Assembly (NCBI RefSeq): GCF_037975245.1
Contig: NC_092576.1
Coordinates: 28,438,611 to 28,502,610, forward strand
Source: Apostichopus japonicus
Taxonomy: Eukaryota; Echinodermata; Holothuroidea; Aspidochirotida; Stichopodidae
Length of the DNA: 64,000 nt
Direction: 5' to 3'
Below the pieces are notes generated by a model. It had not been told where the DNA came from, ran no database searches, and saw only the letters and a list, made by a program, of their open reading frames with translations. The position numbers and the translations under genes were made by a program. Shown piece by piece: positions 1-12,500 of this stretch. Each line of letters begins with the position of its first letter. Position 1 is the first letter of the stretch.

Positions 1-3000
1 ATTGGTTAAGAAGTTTGTCAACATATAATAGTATTTGTGGATTCTCGGAGCCCTATTGAGCTATTCAACATCATTACGTGATACCTTCAACTCAATAAAG
101 AATATAGTGAATACAATAACAACTTTGAAGAGCATCACAATACTGTTGTTATATTGTTAACTAAAGCTACACAACTAACTCAACATCATTGCCAATAAGA
201 AGTACATCTCGCTATTTCAATGAACGTCGAATTACTTTTTTTAAACGGTTACCTACAAAACACTACAACATGCTGAATTTGGAGTAAACGTTTTGTTTTG
301 TTTTGCTTCCATGTGGCAACATTTGTTTTTTTTTCAAATAGTGTACGAATAGACCAATTATTATCAATATAATCAATCAGTGAAATATTAAAATTTAGGG
401 TACGTAAGTTAGACAACACGTATCATACATCGTAGTGCCCCTCTCGGCTGTTAGGACGGGGTTGTTAGTGGTTTGCATATTGTAGAGCGTGTTATGTGTG
501 TTAAATCTATACTGTACAACAAGACTATCAGACTGCTATAAGTACGCTATTGTTGTTAAATATCATTGTTACAATGTTTTTCACTAACTAGTGACTATAG
601 ATACCATGCTACTATTCGTGTGGCCATTTTGACTACAGTTCAGTCACAGACCACTCGTCCCGTGAATTAAACAAAAACAAGTCAGAATGTCTCGTAAATC
701 TTTCATCTTCAATTAATCTTAGGTAAATAAAAGGTATTTGTTACTGATTTGAACGTATTCAGTGTATGAACTTTAACTCTTAACTTCGACGTTTTGATGT
801 GATTTAGTTTTCACAATGGTTTGATCTCCAGAAGAGTGGTAGCAAACGGAATACGCGATACAACGGTAAGGTGTAACACTATCCGTTGAAACGTTTGAAT
901 ACAGCAGTGTACATATGTGTAATCAGTAACAAGAAATCCGTAGTCATAACCGATATCGTGCTACTATGGTTGGCTACTGAACCGTTTCATGCCTGAACAA
1001 CAATTGGAATTTATAGACACACGTAGCACTGATATAATTAAATTAACCAAGACAAATGAGACCTATTCGCTCGAAATCGTTTTTGCTAAAGAACTGTGTT
1101 TATACTTATATTGCGTCTTGTCTTGTTACACTGCACCGTTGCTACAACCTCATGTATAAACATATTGTTAGGATTGTTTGAGATTCCAGAAGATTACACA
1201 GTTATGGAAACGACAACCACACAATTAGGTTGCCACCAATGCATGTTGTGAAGCATATATTAACTATTTTCCCAGCCCACTGTGTGTCTACTCACCAGTG
1301 GAACAGTTTCTACTACTGACTAATCCCCTCAATGAAAATTCGGATTGATTACAACCTCATGTGAAAACTTATAACTGTTTCATGCTTTGAATCAAAATAT
1401 TGTACATTCACCATTCTTAATGACCCTCCCTTAAATCATGTGTTATTACACGAAGAAGCCACAGGCATGAGAATAGACATATGAAAAATGTATCGATGGG
1501 CTAATTAAATAAGCACTCTCCAGTGGTATAGGCATTTCAGGTCGGACGAGTACGCAATATATAATGCAGAACAAATGAAACTGATGAATCATCGTGTTCA
1601 GTGAACAATAACAGTCAGTAAAGAAATGTCTTTCTCTTGTTTTCCCCACTTGTGTACAGACAATTACTACTTTCTAAGTGTAACCCTTATATTTACAGTA
1701 TTCTGTACACGATGTCATCAACAATTGCTTTAATAATGTGCCTATAATCCTTTTCACATTTCTGATACTTATGTGGGTAATGAACGATATAGCATTAGAA
1801 GACATATGCATTGTCAGGCACTTTTCATAAACTAAAAACAAACATGGTGGTAGCATCGAATAATGCAGTGTTTACTATGAAGCATATATCCCCAAATTTC
1901 AAAGCGTACCTCTATCAAAGATGAAATAAAATATTCCAACAGGTACAAATAACTAACTTTGAAACTTTGCTCTCAATAGGTTCCTAGCCTATTATGTGAT
2001 ATGTTACTCTCGTAATAGTGAATATCTTTTTCTTGATTTAATTGTATCGGTTTTCTATATGTTTACTTTCAATTTTCGGTGTATACGTGTAATAGTGTGC
2101 TGTTTATAACACACACGTTGGAACCATTTCAGCCAAAGTACGATCTACCAAATCGTCACACCTGAATGAATAATTATAACATATTTTCTATGCGATTGTC
2201 TCCGTTACCTTGGGCGATGAATACCAGTGCTGCTTTGTTTAACTAACCGATTTAGAAATAACACCTAGATACAATTGTTGCTTGCTACCGTCATGCATCA
2301 TTGACTAAGACAGACTGCACATAATATAATGGAATTGCTCGTGGTTAGCTGGGTTGTATGCATTTTGCGGTTCTCCAAAGTAAAAACTAATAGTATGAAC
2401 TAAAAGAGGAAGTTGAAATGACTATGACGGGTAGATGTGGAGGTTGGATTAAGCAGTATTAAATTTTAAGGACATATTTAATGTTACCAATATGAAAACC
2501 AATATTTTACCCGTTGGTCATTATTCAAGCTATTTATAAATATAACAGAACTATGAAATGAATTGCTAAAACAGATTTACATTAGATAAGACGTTGTCAA
2601 TAGGTAATATGATCGCTTCCATTAATATACATCAGGCTAGTAAGACATGCCATCCTAACATATTCCTATACTTTACTGTATAACATGGACCTACCCAGCG
2701 ATCGCTCTGTCCTCCCCCCCCTCCCCTTGAGTACCCCGAAAAATTAAATTTAAGTAAAAGCATGAAGTTTCACAAAAACACTTTTTCAGGTTGAAGGAAG
2801 CTAAGAGACAATCCTCAACCTTCCCCCTGAAAGTTCATCTGCCACGTACGGAAGTTCAATATGGACATAAGAAAGGCAAAAAAAATGTCCTCAAATCTCT
2901 AACTTTTGACTTATCCCAAAATGTTTACTTTTATCTTTAAATTTTGACTTTTAATCTCAAAATTTTGACGTTGCAAAGTCAAAATGTTGACATGTGACTT

Positions 3001-4912
3001 GTTAATTCATAATTTTGAGATAAAAGGTGAACAATTGTGAAATTCAAAATTGTGAGACGTGGTGACACCTTTTTTTCTCACCTTGGTTCCTACTACGTCA
3101 GCGTATATACGTAAGACAATCCTCTCATTATTGTTCAGTTCCTGCAACGTGGAAGGCATTTTTGGCAAATATTTTCTTGTACCTCATAGCGCTTCGAAGT
3201 GTAATAATGTTCCCTTTTTGAGAAGTGCCCCTTTTAAAGTTCTGCCCCACCCCCTCATATTTCCAATTTCTGGCTACGTCCCTGCTGTATACATTACTGC
3301 TTAACTGTTGGATATACATTACTGTACAGGTCTATGGACGTAATATGTGATTCGTGTTAGTCGTGAATCTACTCTAAATGGTAGGAGATATACGGACTGT
3401 GTAAAAGGTGTTTAAACATAAACTATGATAACTTAATATTGCCTTTATACGTTGATGTTGTCTTCGCTTAACACAACAACCAACGTACGTACCATTGACG
3501 CTACAAACAGTACTTCATCATGCTAACTTTTGATTTGTTGCAACTTTCCAACATTCTGCCAGTCTTTGCACCCATACACGTTGTATAATATGTTAGGTTT
3601 GACCATATTTGGGTGATGTTTACAATTGCCTGGCAGTAATTAGACATTACGAATCATTCAAATAAAGAAAATATCTTAACCCTTCTTTCAGTTAAAAACA
3701 TTTGGATTCTTATTTGTACATGTTTACTTAATAGCATAAATTTGAAGATTTCTTGTATCTATTGTCTTGATTTTCATAAGCTGTTCTCTTTTTCACACCA
3801 AAATATATTGTTCTCTCTCCGATATATTCATATTTTCTCGGATCGTGCAATTGCAAGAACAATGACCATCTACGTGTTCGTATATAAAACAATTAAGTTT
3901 GCACACGTGAGGTTTGTTTACATGATGTTCAGCATCAAAATGTCGTGCTTGCAAGGACAAGTTTCATTTGTATCCAGACCCGGCCCTGTTTTGATTTGAT
4001 GTATGTGTTACAACCCCTAGACACCTTCTCTTTCACTTAAGCGCTCTACTCAGAATAGACAGAAAAGATTGGGTAAAGTTTTAACTTCAAATTGATTCCA
4101 ACTTTTTGGTAAATAATTTCAAATAACACTTGTAGGTGTGGGAATATGCAGGGGTGGTAGCGCAGTCTTGGATTCTTGCACGTTCTATAGTTTGTTGTAT
4201 GTGCGCTATATCTAATAGTCAACGTGGCGCACTAGTGTACTAAATTAATATATGTATATATTGGTAAATACCTGGGATATATGGCAGGGATACTTCGGAC
4301 CAAACACCTCTTAAAAATAAGTAACAATAGGCATTTCATGGATATTAAGTTCCGCCGAAGTTCTACCTTGTTGGCAGTTTGGAAGGTTATACTCATCGAC
4401 CACTACAGATATCCCCGAAAACTCCCCGTATGCAACACACACATGCCACAGTATATTATGTGATACGTAGAGCCCGGCGCATGACCACAGGGAAATTAAA
4501 TAACTTATGGGTGTGTGTTAAGGAAAAACAGCTGTGAAGTTCATATATTTTAATTATTTTACTACTTGTAAGAGAAAAGCAAATGGAGTATGTGAAAAAG
4601 TGCGTGGTCACTGGTGAACCAACAACTGCCTCCAGGCTTGCGAGGCCTAACAAAGATCAACGTTACGATTGACTAGTTCTTGCATAGTTTTAATCAGTTC
4701 TCACCATTAGCAAATTATCGAGTAAAGGTGTATTGGTAATTTAAGTATTAAACTGTTTGTTGTGTTGTCCAAAAATGACTCCATCACTGTTGGAGGTAGC
4801 ACTTGATTCAGTTAATGATATTTAGATGTAGTCATAGAAAACAATTCCGTGATCGTAAATCTTAGGAGTATTAGACGAGAATATTAACGTGCCCTAAGCA
4901 ACAAATGGTAGA
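1..4912. other. Non-coding stretch, no gene recognised
   Basis: I see no exon, LRR motif or RNA gene here on either strand. The open frames present are short (up to 85 codons), lack family motifs and do not link through splice sites. A C-rich run lies near 2710. A patch at about 2895-3055 is built from diverged copies of a unit like TTTTGACTTTTATCTCAAAA, which also occurs inside the small inverted-repeat element at 60.3-60.5 kb. Confidence 0.6.
2895..3055. repeat. Diverged TTTTGACTTTTATCTCAAAA-type repeats
   Basis: Several imperfect copies of a roughly 20-base motif (ACTTTTGACTTATCCCAAAA, TTGACTTTTAATCTCAAAAT and similar) follow each other, the last ones on the opposite strand (ATTTTGAGATAAAAGG). 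The same motif fills the interior of the element at 60285-60472, so this may be a relic of the same family without recognisable ends. Confidence 0.5.
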
Positions 4913-4920
4913 CTCCATAT

Positions 4921-5728
4921 GCGTCATAACACTGAGCAATACAAAAAGGTTACCTTTTATGATAAACATGTTCACACGCCATTGCATAACAACAATGATT
5001 TGCACCTTATTAGTAGCGAATCATTACCATACACGACCATAGTATTTTTCGTAGTACTAATAATTTAAAGCGTTGTAGGAAAAGAAGGAAACTTATTTAA
5101 CGGAAAAGCAGTAAGGATGAGACTCAAGTCGCTACTTGGAACTGTCTAGTAACTTCGTTCGATCACATTTGCTATTATTAAGATATATATACCTCAAAAA
5201 AACTTCATTAGTTTCTATAAGTTTGGATTTTTTTTAGAAACTCTGTAATCCTACTTGTGCGTCATAACACTGAGCAATACAAAAAGGTTACCTTTTATGA
5301 TAAACATGTTCACACGCCATTGCATAACAACAATGATTTGCACCTTATTAGTAGCGAATCATTACCATACACGACCATACACGTCCATATGCGTCATAAC
5401 ACTGAGCAATACAAAAAGGTTACCTTTTATGATAAACATGTTCACACGCCATTGCATAACAACAATGATTTGCACCTTATTAGTAGCGAATCATTACCAT
5501 ACACGACCATAGTATTTTTCGTAGTACTAATAATTTAAAGCGTTGTAGGAAAAGAAGGAAACTTATTTAACGGAAAGGCAGTAAGGATGAGACTCAAGTC
5601 GCTACTTGGAACTGTCTAGTAACTTCGTTCGATCACATTTGCTATTATTAAGATATATATACCTCAAAAAAACTTCATTAGTTTCTATAAGTTTGGATTT
5701 TTTTTAGAAACTCTGTAATCCTACTTGT
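4921..5728. repeat. 338-bp tandem repeat, two full copies and one partial
   Basis: Full copies at 4921-5258 and 5391-5728 are almost identical. One difference is an A/G change in the run AACGGAAAAGCAG versus AACGGAAAGGCAG. Between them lies a partial copy (5259 to about 5380) holding only the first 120 bases. The unit starts GCGTCATAACACTGAGC and ends CTGTAATCCTACTTGT. The near-identity implies recent duplication. The open frames across it repeat with the units and are not genes. Confidence 0.9.
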
Positions 5729-6780
5729 TAACAATTATTTGAGTTCGCTTTCGCCTTTCTTTGCCTAAATACATAATTGTGTACACGTTGAAAAACGATT
5801 TTATTTGCTTTGGAATATGTAAGTATAACAATATTCGAGACACTGTTAGATGTAATTACAAAAACAATGACCACGGAAATTCAGCAGAATGTCTTAATGA
5901 TCCGATGCGAGTAGTTGAGATATTGTGGTAGTGAATACCCAATATTAAAGACATTATTGAAAAAGGATTATATGACTTTTATGTTCCGTTTGAATTCGTC
6001 ATCATCAGTTGGATTGTTATAAACTTTGATAATTCTCAGACACTAACTCGTTATATCTTACAATACCGGGATCTTCTCATGTCCGTGGATCAACGACATT
6101 GAAGAGAAAAACCACAAACTAAAAACTCTCCACACAGGATATTCTGAACGCTTACATAAGTGAAGGTAAGTTCTGTATTTTCGGTAATCTCCATTTTCCT
6201 AGGCCAGTTCTGGGCATATCAAGATTATCATAAAAGCCCTCCCGTAACTTAGATTGAGGTAAACAAACGATGAAAATTTTTCAAAGAAATAACAATTTGT
6301 CGACTAGGCAACAGTAATATCAAATCATTATAGAGCTCCCTCAAAACATTGCACTCTGAAACCAAAGGTATTTGCACAAACTGAAAGTGCCATTGCGATT
6401 GTTTATGAGCCGCTGTGTACGAACGTAATGAATAAGGTGCTGATGTTGAGAAGGTTTAGTGTAGTTAAAACACATCACTCAAAGAGTAAACCTCTATCAG
6501 TGATTGGGCTGATTTATTCTTGAGCTGTGGAAGTAACGACATTGTCAATCCAAACGTCCCTATTGATTCCTTTAAAGCACAAAAAGTGTTTGAAGCCTAA
6601 ACATGGTTTTTAGATTTGTCGACTTGAAACTGTCTCCATATTGGTTGATGTGGAATCAAATTTGCATCGGAAAGGTACAATTTTGAATTTATTCAATTAT
6701 ACGTGTTTGAAATCTGATGGCAGATGATGTCACTCATAGAAACAAAAAAATGACAATTTTACATAACTCAATACCCTGCG
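5729..6780. other. Non-coding stretch, nothing recognised
   Basis: No exon-like open frame, splice-linked motif or repeat of note was seen on either strand. Confidence 0.5.
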
Positions 6781-6784
6781 CTAA

Positions 6785-7305
6785 TTGTAGATTGGATCGT
6801 GCATAGTGAGTCACGTATGGTGGATCGTGTATAGTTAACCCTGTATAGTAAATCATATTTTGTGTATCGCACACATTGGATCCTGTATATTGGATCATGT
6901 ATACTGGATTATGTATATTGGATCGTACACATTGAATCATGTATAGTGGATTATGTATAATGTGTATAATTCATTAATTCATTTAACTAGGATCATGTAT
7001 ACTGGATCTTGCGTTGTGGATCCAGCTTAGTAATCTAGTATATTGATCCTACAAGTGGATCCAGTAAAGTGGATCATGTATATTAGATCCAGTATAGTGG
7101 ATTATGAAAAGTTGATCCAGCACAGTGGATCATGTAATGTGTATCCATCATATTGGATCGTATGTAGTGATCCAGCAAAGTAGATCCAGTATAATCGAAC
7201 ATGTAGACTGGATCTTGCGTTATGGATACAGCATAGCGTTCCTGTATATTGAACCTGTCAAGTAGATCCAGTATAGTCGATCGTGTATTTCGGATCAAGC
7301 ATAGT
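6785..7305. repeat. Degenerate GGATC/GTATA minisatellite
   Basis: The stretch consists of diverged units of about 15-17 bases such as TGGATCATGTATAGTGGATC and TGGATCCAGTATAGTGG. A shorter block of the same kind occurs at about 7750-7862. ORFs through it on the minus strand have a repeating composition and are artefacts. Confidence 0.8.
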
Positions 7306-7460
7306 GGCTAGCTGGGTGTAACAGTCATTTACTAGAACATAACATGGCTTGATGGGTGCACCAGTCATATCTTAGAACAGCACCGGTTTGCTGGGTGTCA
7401 AAATCATTTACCAGAGCAGTACTTGGTCTGCTGGCTGTAACAGTTAAGATCTACAATATG
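7306..7460. repeat. About 48-bp repeat, roughly three diverged copies
   Basis: Copies of a unit like GCTGGGTGTAACAGTCATTT followed by an ACTAGAACA-type stretch recur at about 7311, 7350, 7399 and 7433. They are diverged and sit immediately next to the GGATC minisatellite. Confidence 0.55.
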
Positions 7461-7749
7461 GTACCACTTGGATGCTATGTAAAAGTAATATTTCATAAGT
7501 CATGTAGATTTCAGAGTGTCCCATATTGACGGTGGCTTTTTCAAATATTCAAAAGTGAGGATGGAGGTTGTATAAGTAGGGGTTAATGTTAAAGACCTTT
7601 TAGGTTTACATCCACTTGATAATCTTACACAATACATTTCAGAAAAGAAGCTATTGTGAAATATGATTGGAATATATGTATGTATCTTAAAGCCCGGGTG
7701 GGTTATGTCCAAGGGAACCCCTGTTCATCGTGTATTTTCAATGGTTTAT

Positions 7750-7862
7750 AATGGATCGTGCATAGTGTATCAGGTATTGTGGATCGTCAGAGCGGATCGT
7801 GCACAGTGGGTTTGTTACAGTGGCTGCCCTATAGTGGATCCTGTATAATATATCGTGGATCC
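7750..7862. repeat. Second block of GGATC minisatellite
   Basis: Units such as ATGGATCGTGCATAGTG and TAGTGGATCCTGTATAA repeat the theme of the array at 6785-7305, from which this block is separated by about 450 bases of other sequence. Confidence 0.65.
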
Positions 7863-9510
7863 AATTATGCTATGACAACATCTGGCTAAAATATTGCTGT
7901 GTTCTCAGTGTGTTGCAATATGCTATAATGTATGTTCTTTTAACAGAAGGCAAATGTTGAAGAAACACCCCGAATCTATATAAACCTGATCCTGTTGCTG
8001 GTTTTTGCCTCAACAAAGTGTCCTTTACCTTCGACATCAAACCCCGCAAAAATGTATTTAGCACTTTCATCGATGCAGATGCATTGAGGCAGTGGAAACG
8101 CTTTTGATATATTCTAATCTTTTTGAAGATGATAATTTCCCAATTTTAAAAGACCTGTAAGAACTGTAAACAAAGTGTAAAAACAGAACTGTTCATACGT
8201 TTGAACACAGTTTGACCCAGTATATTGATTGGATCCCTACCTTCCAATATTTGAGTCAAAATGTATTTACGTCATCTTTCACCTACTATCCATCCCACAC
8301 AAATAGGTTATTGTCAATGTATATGCAGATTGACTCAACCCTGAAATTCATTTAGAGTAATTATCCATCGACCCCAGCGATGGGTTATGTCAATTGACTG
8401 ATACATGGTTTAAAATGTTCCTAATGGGAGAGGGTAAGGTTTTTCAAATTGTTTTAGCATTAACTGTTTTAGCGTTATCAGTTATTTTAGCATTAATGGG
8501 AAGACATCATTGATCATGTTCACTAATGCTACTCACGCAACTTAATTTCCCACAAAACACTTGATCGCGTCAATTTTTTAACTCTAGTAGCTCACTAAAG
8601 TACGATTATTTGCATCACATATTATTTAATAGTGAAATAATGGAACTTACGAACGAGATTCTTAGATTCTTGTAGTATGTTCTTTACAAATTATGGAATA
8701 CTTAAAATATGCCAGAAGTTTTACCATACAATAAAACAGAAAGTTAAATCCGTCCCCACCGATGCAGCAGCACTTCAAAACTGTGCTCCTAGTATGGTTA
8801 ATGTATAGAAATTTCCATTTAAAATATTCTGTACACTTATAAGAAGTTAACATAATCATATGTCATCCGACAAGTCAAAATTTGATATAAATGTTTATCT
8901 TGCTTTTGTTAACCTATAAGAAGTAACACTAACAATGTCACACCTGTGGAAACACATACATCGCAGAGCACAACATAACTGTACTGAACATGTTTAAGAA
9001 ACAGAAACATGATGAACTAATTAATTTAATATTTCAATTTAGTTAATTTTATTTTTAAGTTCATTTCACCAACTCATTACAGATGCAATAGGAGAGATAT
9101 ACAAATTGGAGCTGGGTTTTACTTTTAAGCTTGCTTTATAATATCTTAATTTTAAATGAACTTTCGTTGTCAGTGATGACTGTTTTACTGACACCCTACC
9201 CACACCAATAGCTTTTTGGGAACAACAATTGTAACAACACGAATCAACATTTAAGCTGATGTGGATGGACGATATGCTTTTCAATTGTATGATCTTTGAC
9301 AAACAACTTCAGAATGCCACAAAAAAGACGTATCATAGGAAACGTCCATCACAAGACATTTATCACAAGTAAACCAGTGATGTAGATGAAGTAAACCTCA
9401 ACCAATCGAGTGAATGAGCAGAGATCGTTGGAATCAAATTGAACAATAAGAAAAATAATATTAGAGTAATTTGTATTTATTACGTAAAGAAAATATAGAG
9501 ATAGACTTAC
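7863..9510. other. Non-coding stretch downstream of the minus-strand LRR exons
   Basis: I searched the minus strand for further 72-bp LRR exons or a membrane-domain exon continuing the gene at 9.5-13.5 kb and found none. The open frames are short and have no recognisable motif. Confidence 0.45.
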
Positions 9511-9582
9511 ATGACTTTTATTGTCGGTGTGTTATAAACCACGTCCTCGTGTAAACACTCGAGTTCATTGTTAGACAGCAGC
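9511..9582 (-). CDS. 72-bp LRR exon (minus-strand gene)
   Basis: Preceded by ATTCACAG and followed by a perfect donor GTAAGT. In phase 2 it reads LLSNNELECLHEDVVYN and ends with a KVM-type junction. It is the last exon of this gene found in the window. Confidence 0.8.
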
Positions 9583-12500
9583 CTGTGAATATTTTTGTTT
9601 CGAATACTGTTAGGCATTACGTCATCAAAACAACTAGTTGTGAGCACCATTTATGATAGCAAGAATAACAACGTTTCCTTTTTAAATCCTACTTTGTGCA
9701 ACATTTTGAAAGTGTTCAATGAGGTAGCAAGCTGTGATTTGTATAGATCAGTTTTGAATTCAAAGACATACGATAACACTACTCTCATCATTGTATAGTT
9801 TACACACACAGAAAACAATAAACGTTATTATCATTATTATTAAACCAGTAGGATGATAATAGCAACAGCTACGTTAATTAAATATGCTTCCATTACAAAC
9901 AAATTCACCTCTTGCAGGACTTTTATCTTTTCATTGGGCGGAATAATCAAGTAAAATATGATGTGTACTTTGAAATTCTTAAATTGGAGTATTTATTTAT
10001 GAAGATCTTTATGATACCATGAAATAAATATATGATTATACGAACAGTGATTGTAGTTTCTCGTTGTTCCCAACCAATTTCTCCGGTAGTTCGACCAATT
10101 TGTTGTGACTAAGATTACTGCAAGTAACAACATTGAATCGTTAAAAGCAACAGGTAAGAATGCGTCAAATGAACGTTTCACTGAAATACTAAACAGTTTA
10201 AAGTAAAGTAGATTAGTAAAAATTAGTGAAAACTACCTAAGACTACAATCCTTGTTACAGTGTCATTGAAACAATGGTTGTAGAAAACAAAGGAACAACA
10301 TTTAAGAAAATTAGACTTTTTTTACATCATCAATGTGCATAATTAGCTAATATGTATATATTAATCAATATTACGAGAATTAAGAAAATACTTGTAAAAT
10401 GGTCAATCTTTTGATAGATTTTTATGGGAGTTTTGTGCATAATGTAGTATGCATATTAGAATGATTAAGACAATATTGTTCATAGGTGTTCGTGAACTAA
10501 ATAATATTGACCATTCTTACTAGCTTCAATCAATACACCTGGTAATCGCATCGTATTAAAAGACAACAAAAAAAGTAGTTGAAATGTATGCTTTGATTAC
10601 AGAAAATGTGTTCATCTGTCACCATGACAACTGTAATAAAAAATGGTACATATATCACGTGTACAAGCAGCAAACACTTCTCTGGCTGTTCTTGCAAACT
10701 ATAATATTGTTCCTTCCGTTTATTATTTTTACTTTTTTAGATGTTTAATAGAACTTCATTATAACTCACATGGTTTTCAATTTCGTTGCAGTGATGAAAG
10801 CATTCCAATGAATAAAAGTCAAATTGTTCATTGATAAATCTCTATAGAAAGGAATTGAAAGAGAAATATGACAGCATCACTGATGATAATCCATATCTTT
10901 ACATGAGCTATATTGTGATACAACCATACAATACACAAATCAAATTTACTATCACTAGTAAACATAATAATAATACAGTGACCGCTTATAACGCGCAATA
11001 TCTGTTAACCTGAAGCTCCTGGCGCAGATAATGAGAAATGTAATAATTTATAAAGGTTCGACATGTAATGAAAAGTAGCAAAATCAAGTTTATTTAAGGG
11101 TTAATACAAAAACACTAGGAAGTAGCGACTTCCAGAGGGATGACCCAGATGCGGAAAAGGATCGGTGTCCCCAATATTGCTGTGTTCTAGTCTAGTCTAG
11201 TCTTACTAAAACATTAATTCGAATTAAAAAAAAAAAGACAAATGTTTGATCTGTTTCCTCAAAAATATACATCAAATGACAATGACTTAATCTTGTTTGA
11301 ACGTAGTTTGAAGTATATATTTTTTTTTCGCTTTCCATCTAAATTTTATTATCCTTATAAACAAAGCATGATTATATTACCAACAGCTCGGTATAAAACA
11401 TTTCACCCATTGCAGGACTATAATTATTTCATTGGGCGGAATAATCAATTAAAATATGCTGTGTACTTTGAAATTTTGAAATTGGTGTCTTCAATTATGA
11501 AAATCTTGTACGGTACTATGAAATAAAAATATAATAACACGAACATCGATTGTAATTTCTCGTTTTCCCAAACCAATTTCTCCGGTAGTTCGACCAATTT
11601 ATTGTGACTAAGGTCACTGCAAGTAACAAAAATGTATAGTTAAAAGTAAGAGGCAGAAATGCGTCAACCTTGCAACATTGTTTGTGAAATTTGTTCCGTA
11701 AAATTTACGTTGAACTGAAATACTAAACAGTTTAAATTAAAGTAGATTATTGCATTGTAACTACAAATGTCTTTGAGACAAAGGTTGTAGAATACAAAAT
11801 AATAACATCTCGGAAAATTAGGCATTCACTGTTGTTACATCATCAATTGCATAATTAGCTTATATGTATATATTAATAAATATAACTATACTTAAGTTTT
11901 GTGCATGGTTTATAATATTAGGGTGATTAAGACAGTGTTGTCCATAGGTGTGTACCAATAATATGGAACCTCGCAGTCAATACACCTGGTAATTGCATCC
12001 TATTAAACGACAATCAAGAACCAGGAGCTGAAATGTATGATTGGACCACACAGATTGCCTTCCTCTGTCACAGTGACAACGGCAATGCAAATATCACGTA
12101 TATCACATGTACAATTCAACAGACACTTCCTTGGCTGTTCTAGCAAAGTATAATCGTGTTCCCTCCGTTTTATTTACATATGTATGTAGATATTTAATAC
12201 AATTTTAATATAACTCACATAGCTTTCAATTGTGTTGCAGTAATGAAAGCATTCCAATGAATAGAAGTCAAATTGTTCATTGATAAAACTCTAAAGAAAG
12301 AAATTGAAAGAGAAATATGACAGCATCACTGATGATAACTCATATCAGTACGTGACCAATACTCTGATACGACCATAAAAATACACACATCATATTAACT
12401 AACTTAAACATTTATATGCAAAAGAATATAAAACATGTTTGATCTGTGTCCTCAAGATAGAATGCAATCTTTGTTCAAGAAATTGTCTGGTGTATGATTT

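Noticed and set aside
3059-3319. Overlapping open frames on both strands
   Set aside because: No motif or splice partner, and neither frame is supported by its neighbourhood. It resembles a dispersed repeat fragment.
5255-5538. Open frames with internally repeated peptide
   Set aside because: Produced by the 338-bp tandem repeat and its partial copy.
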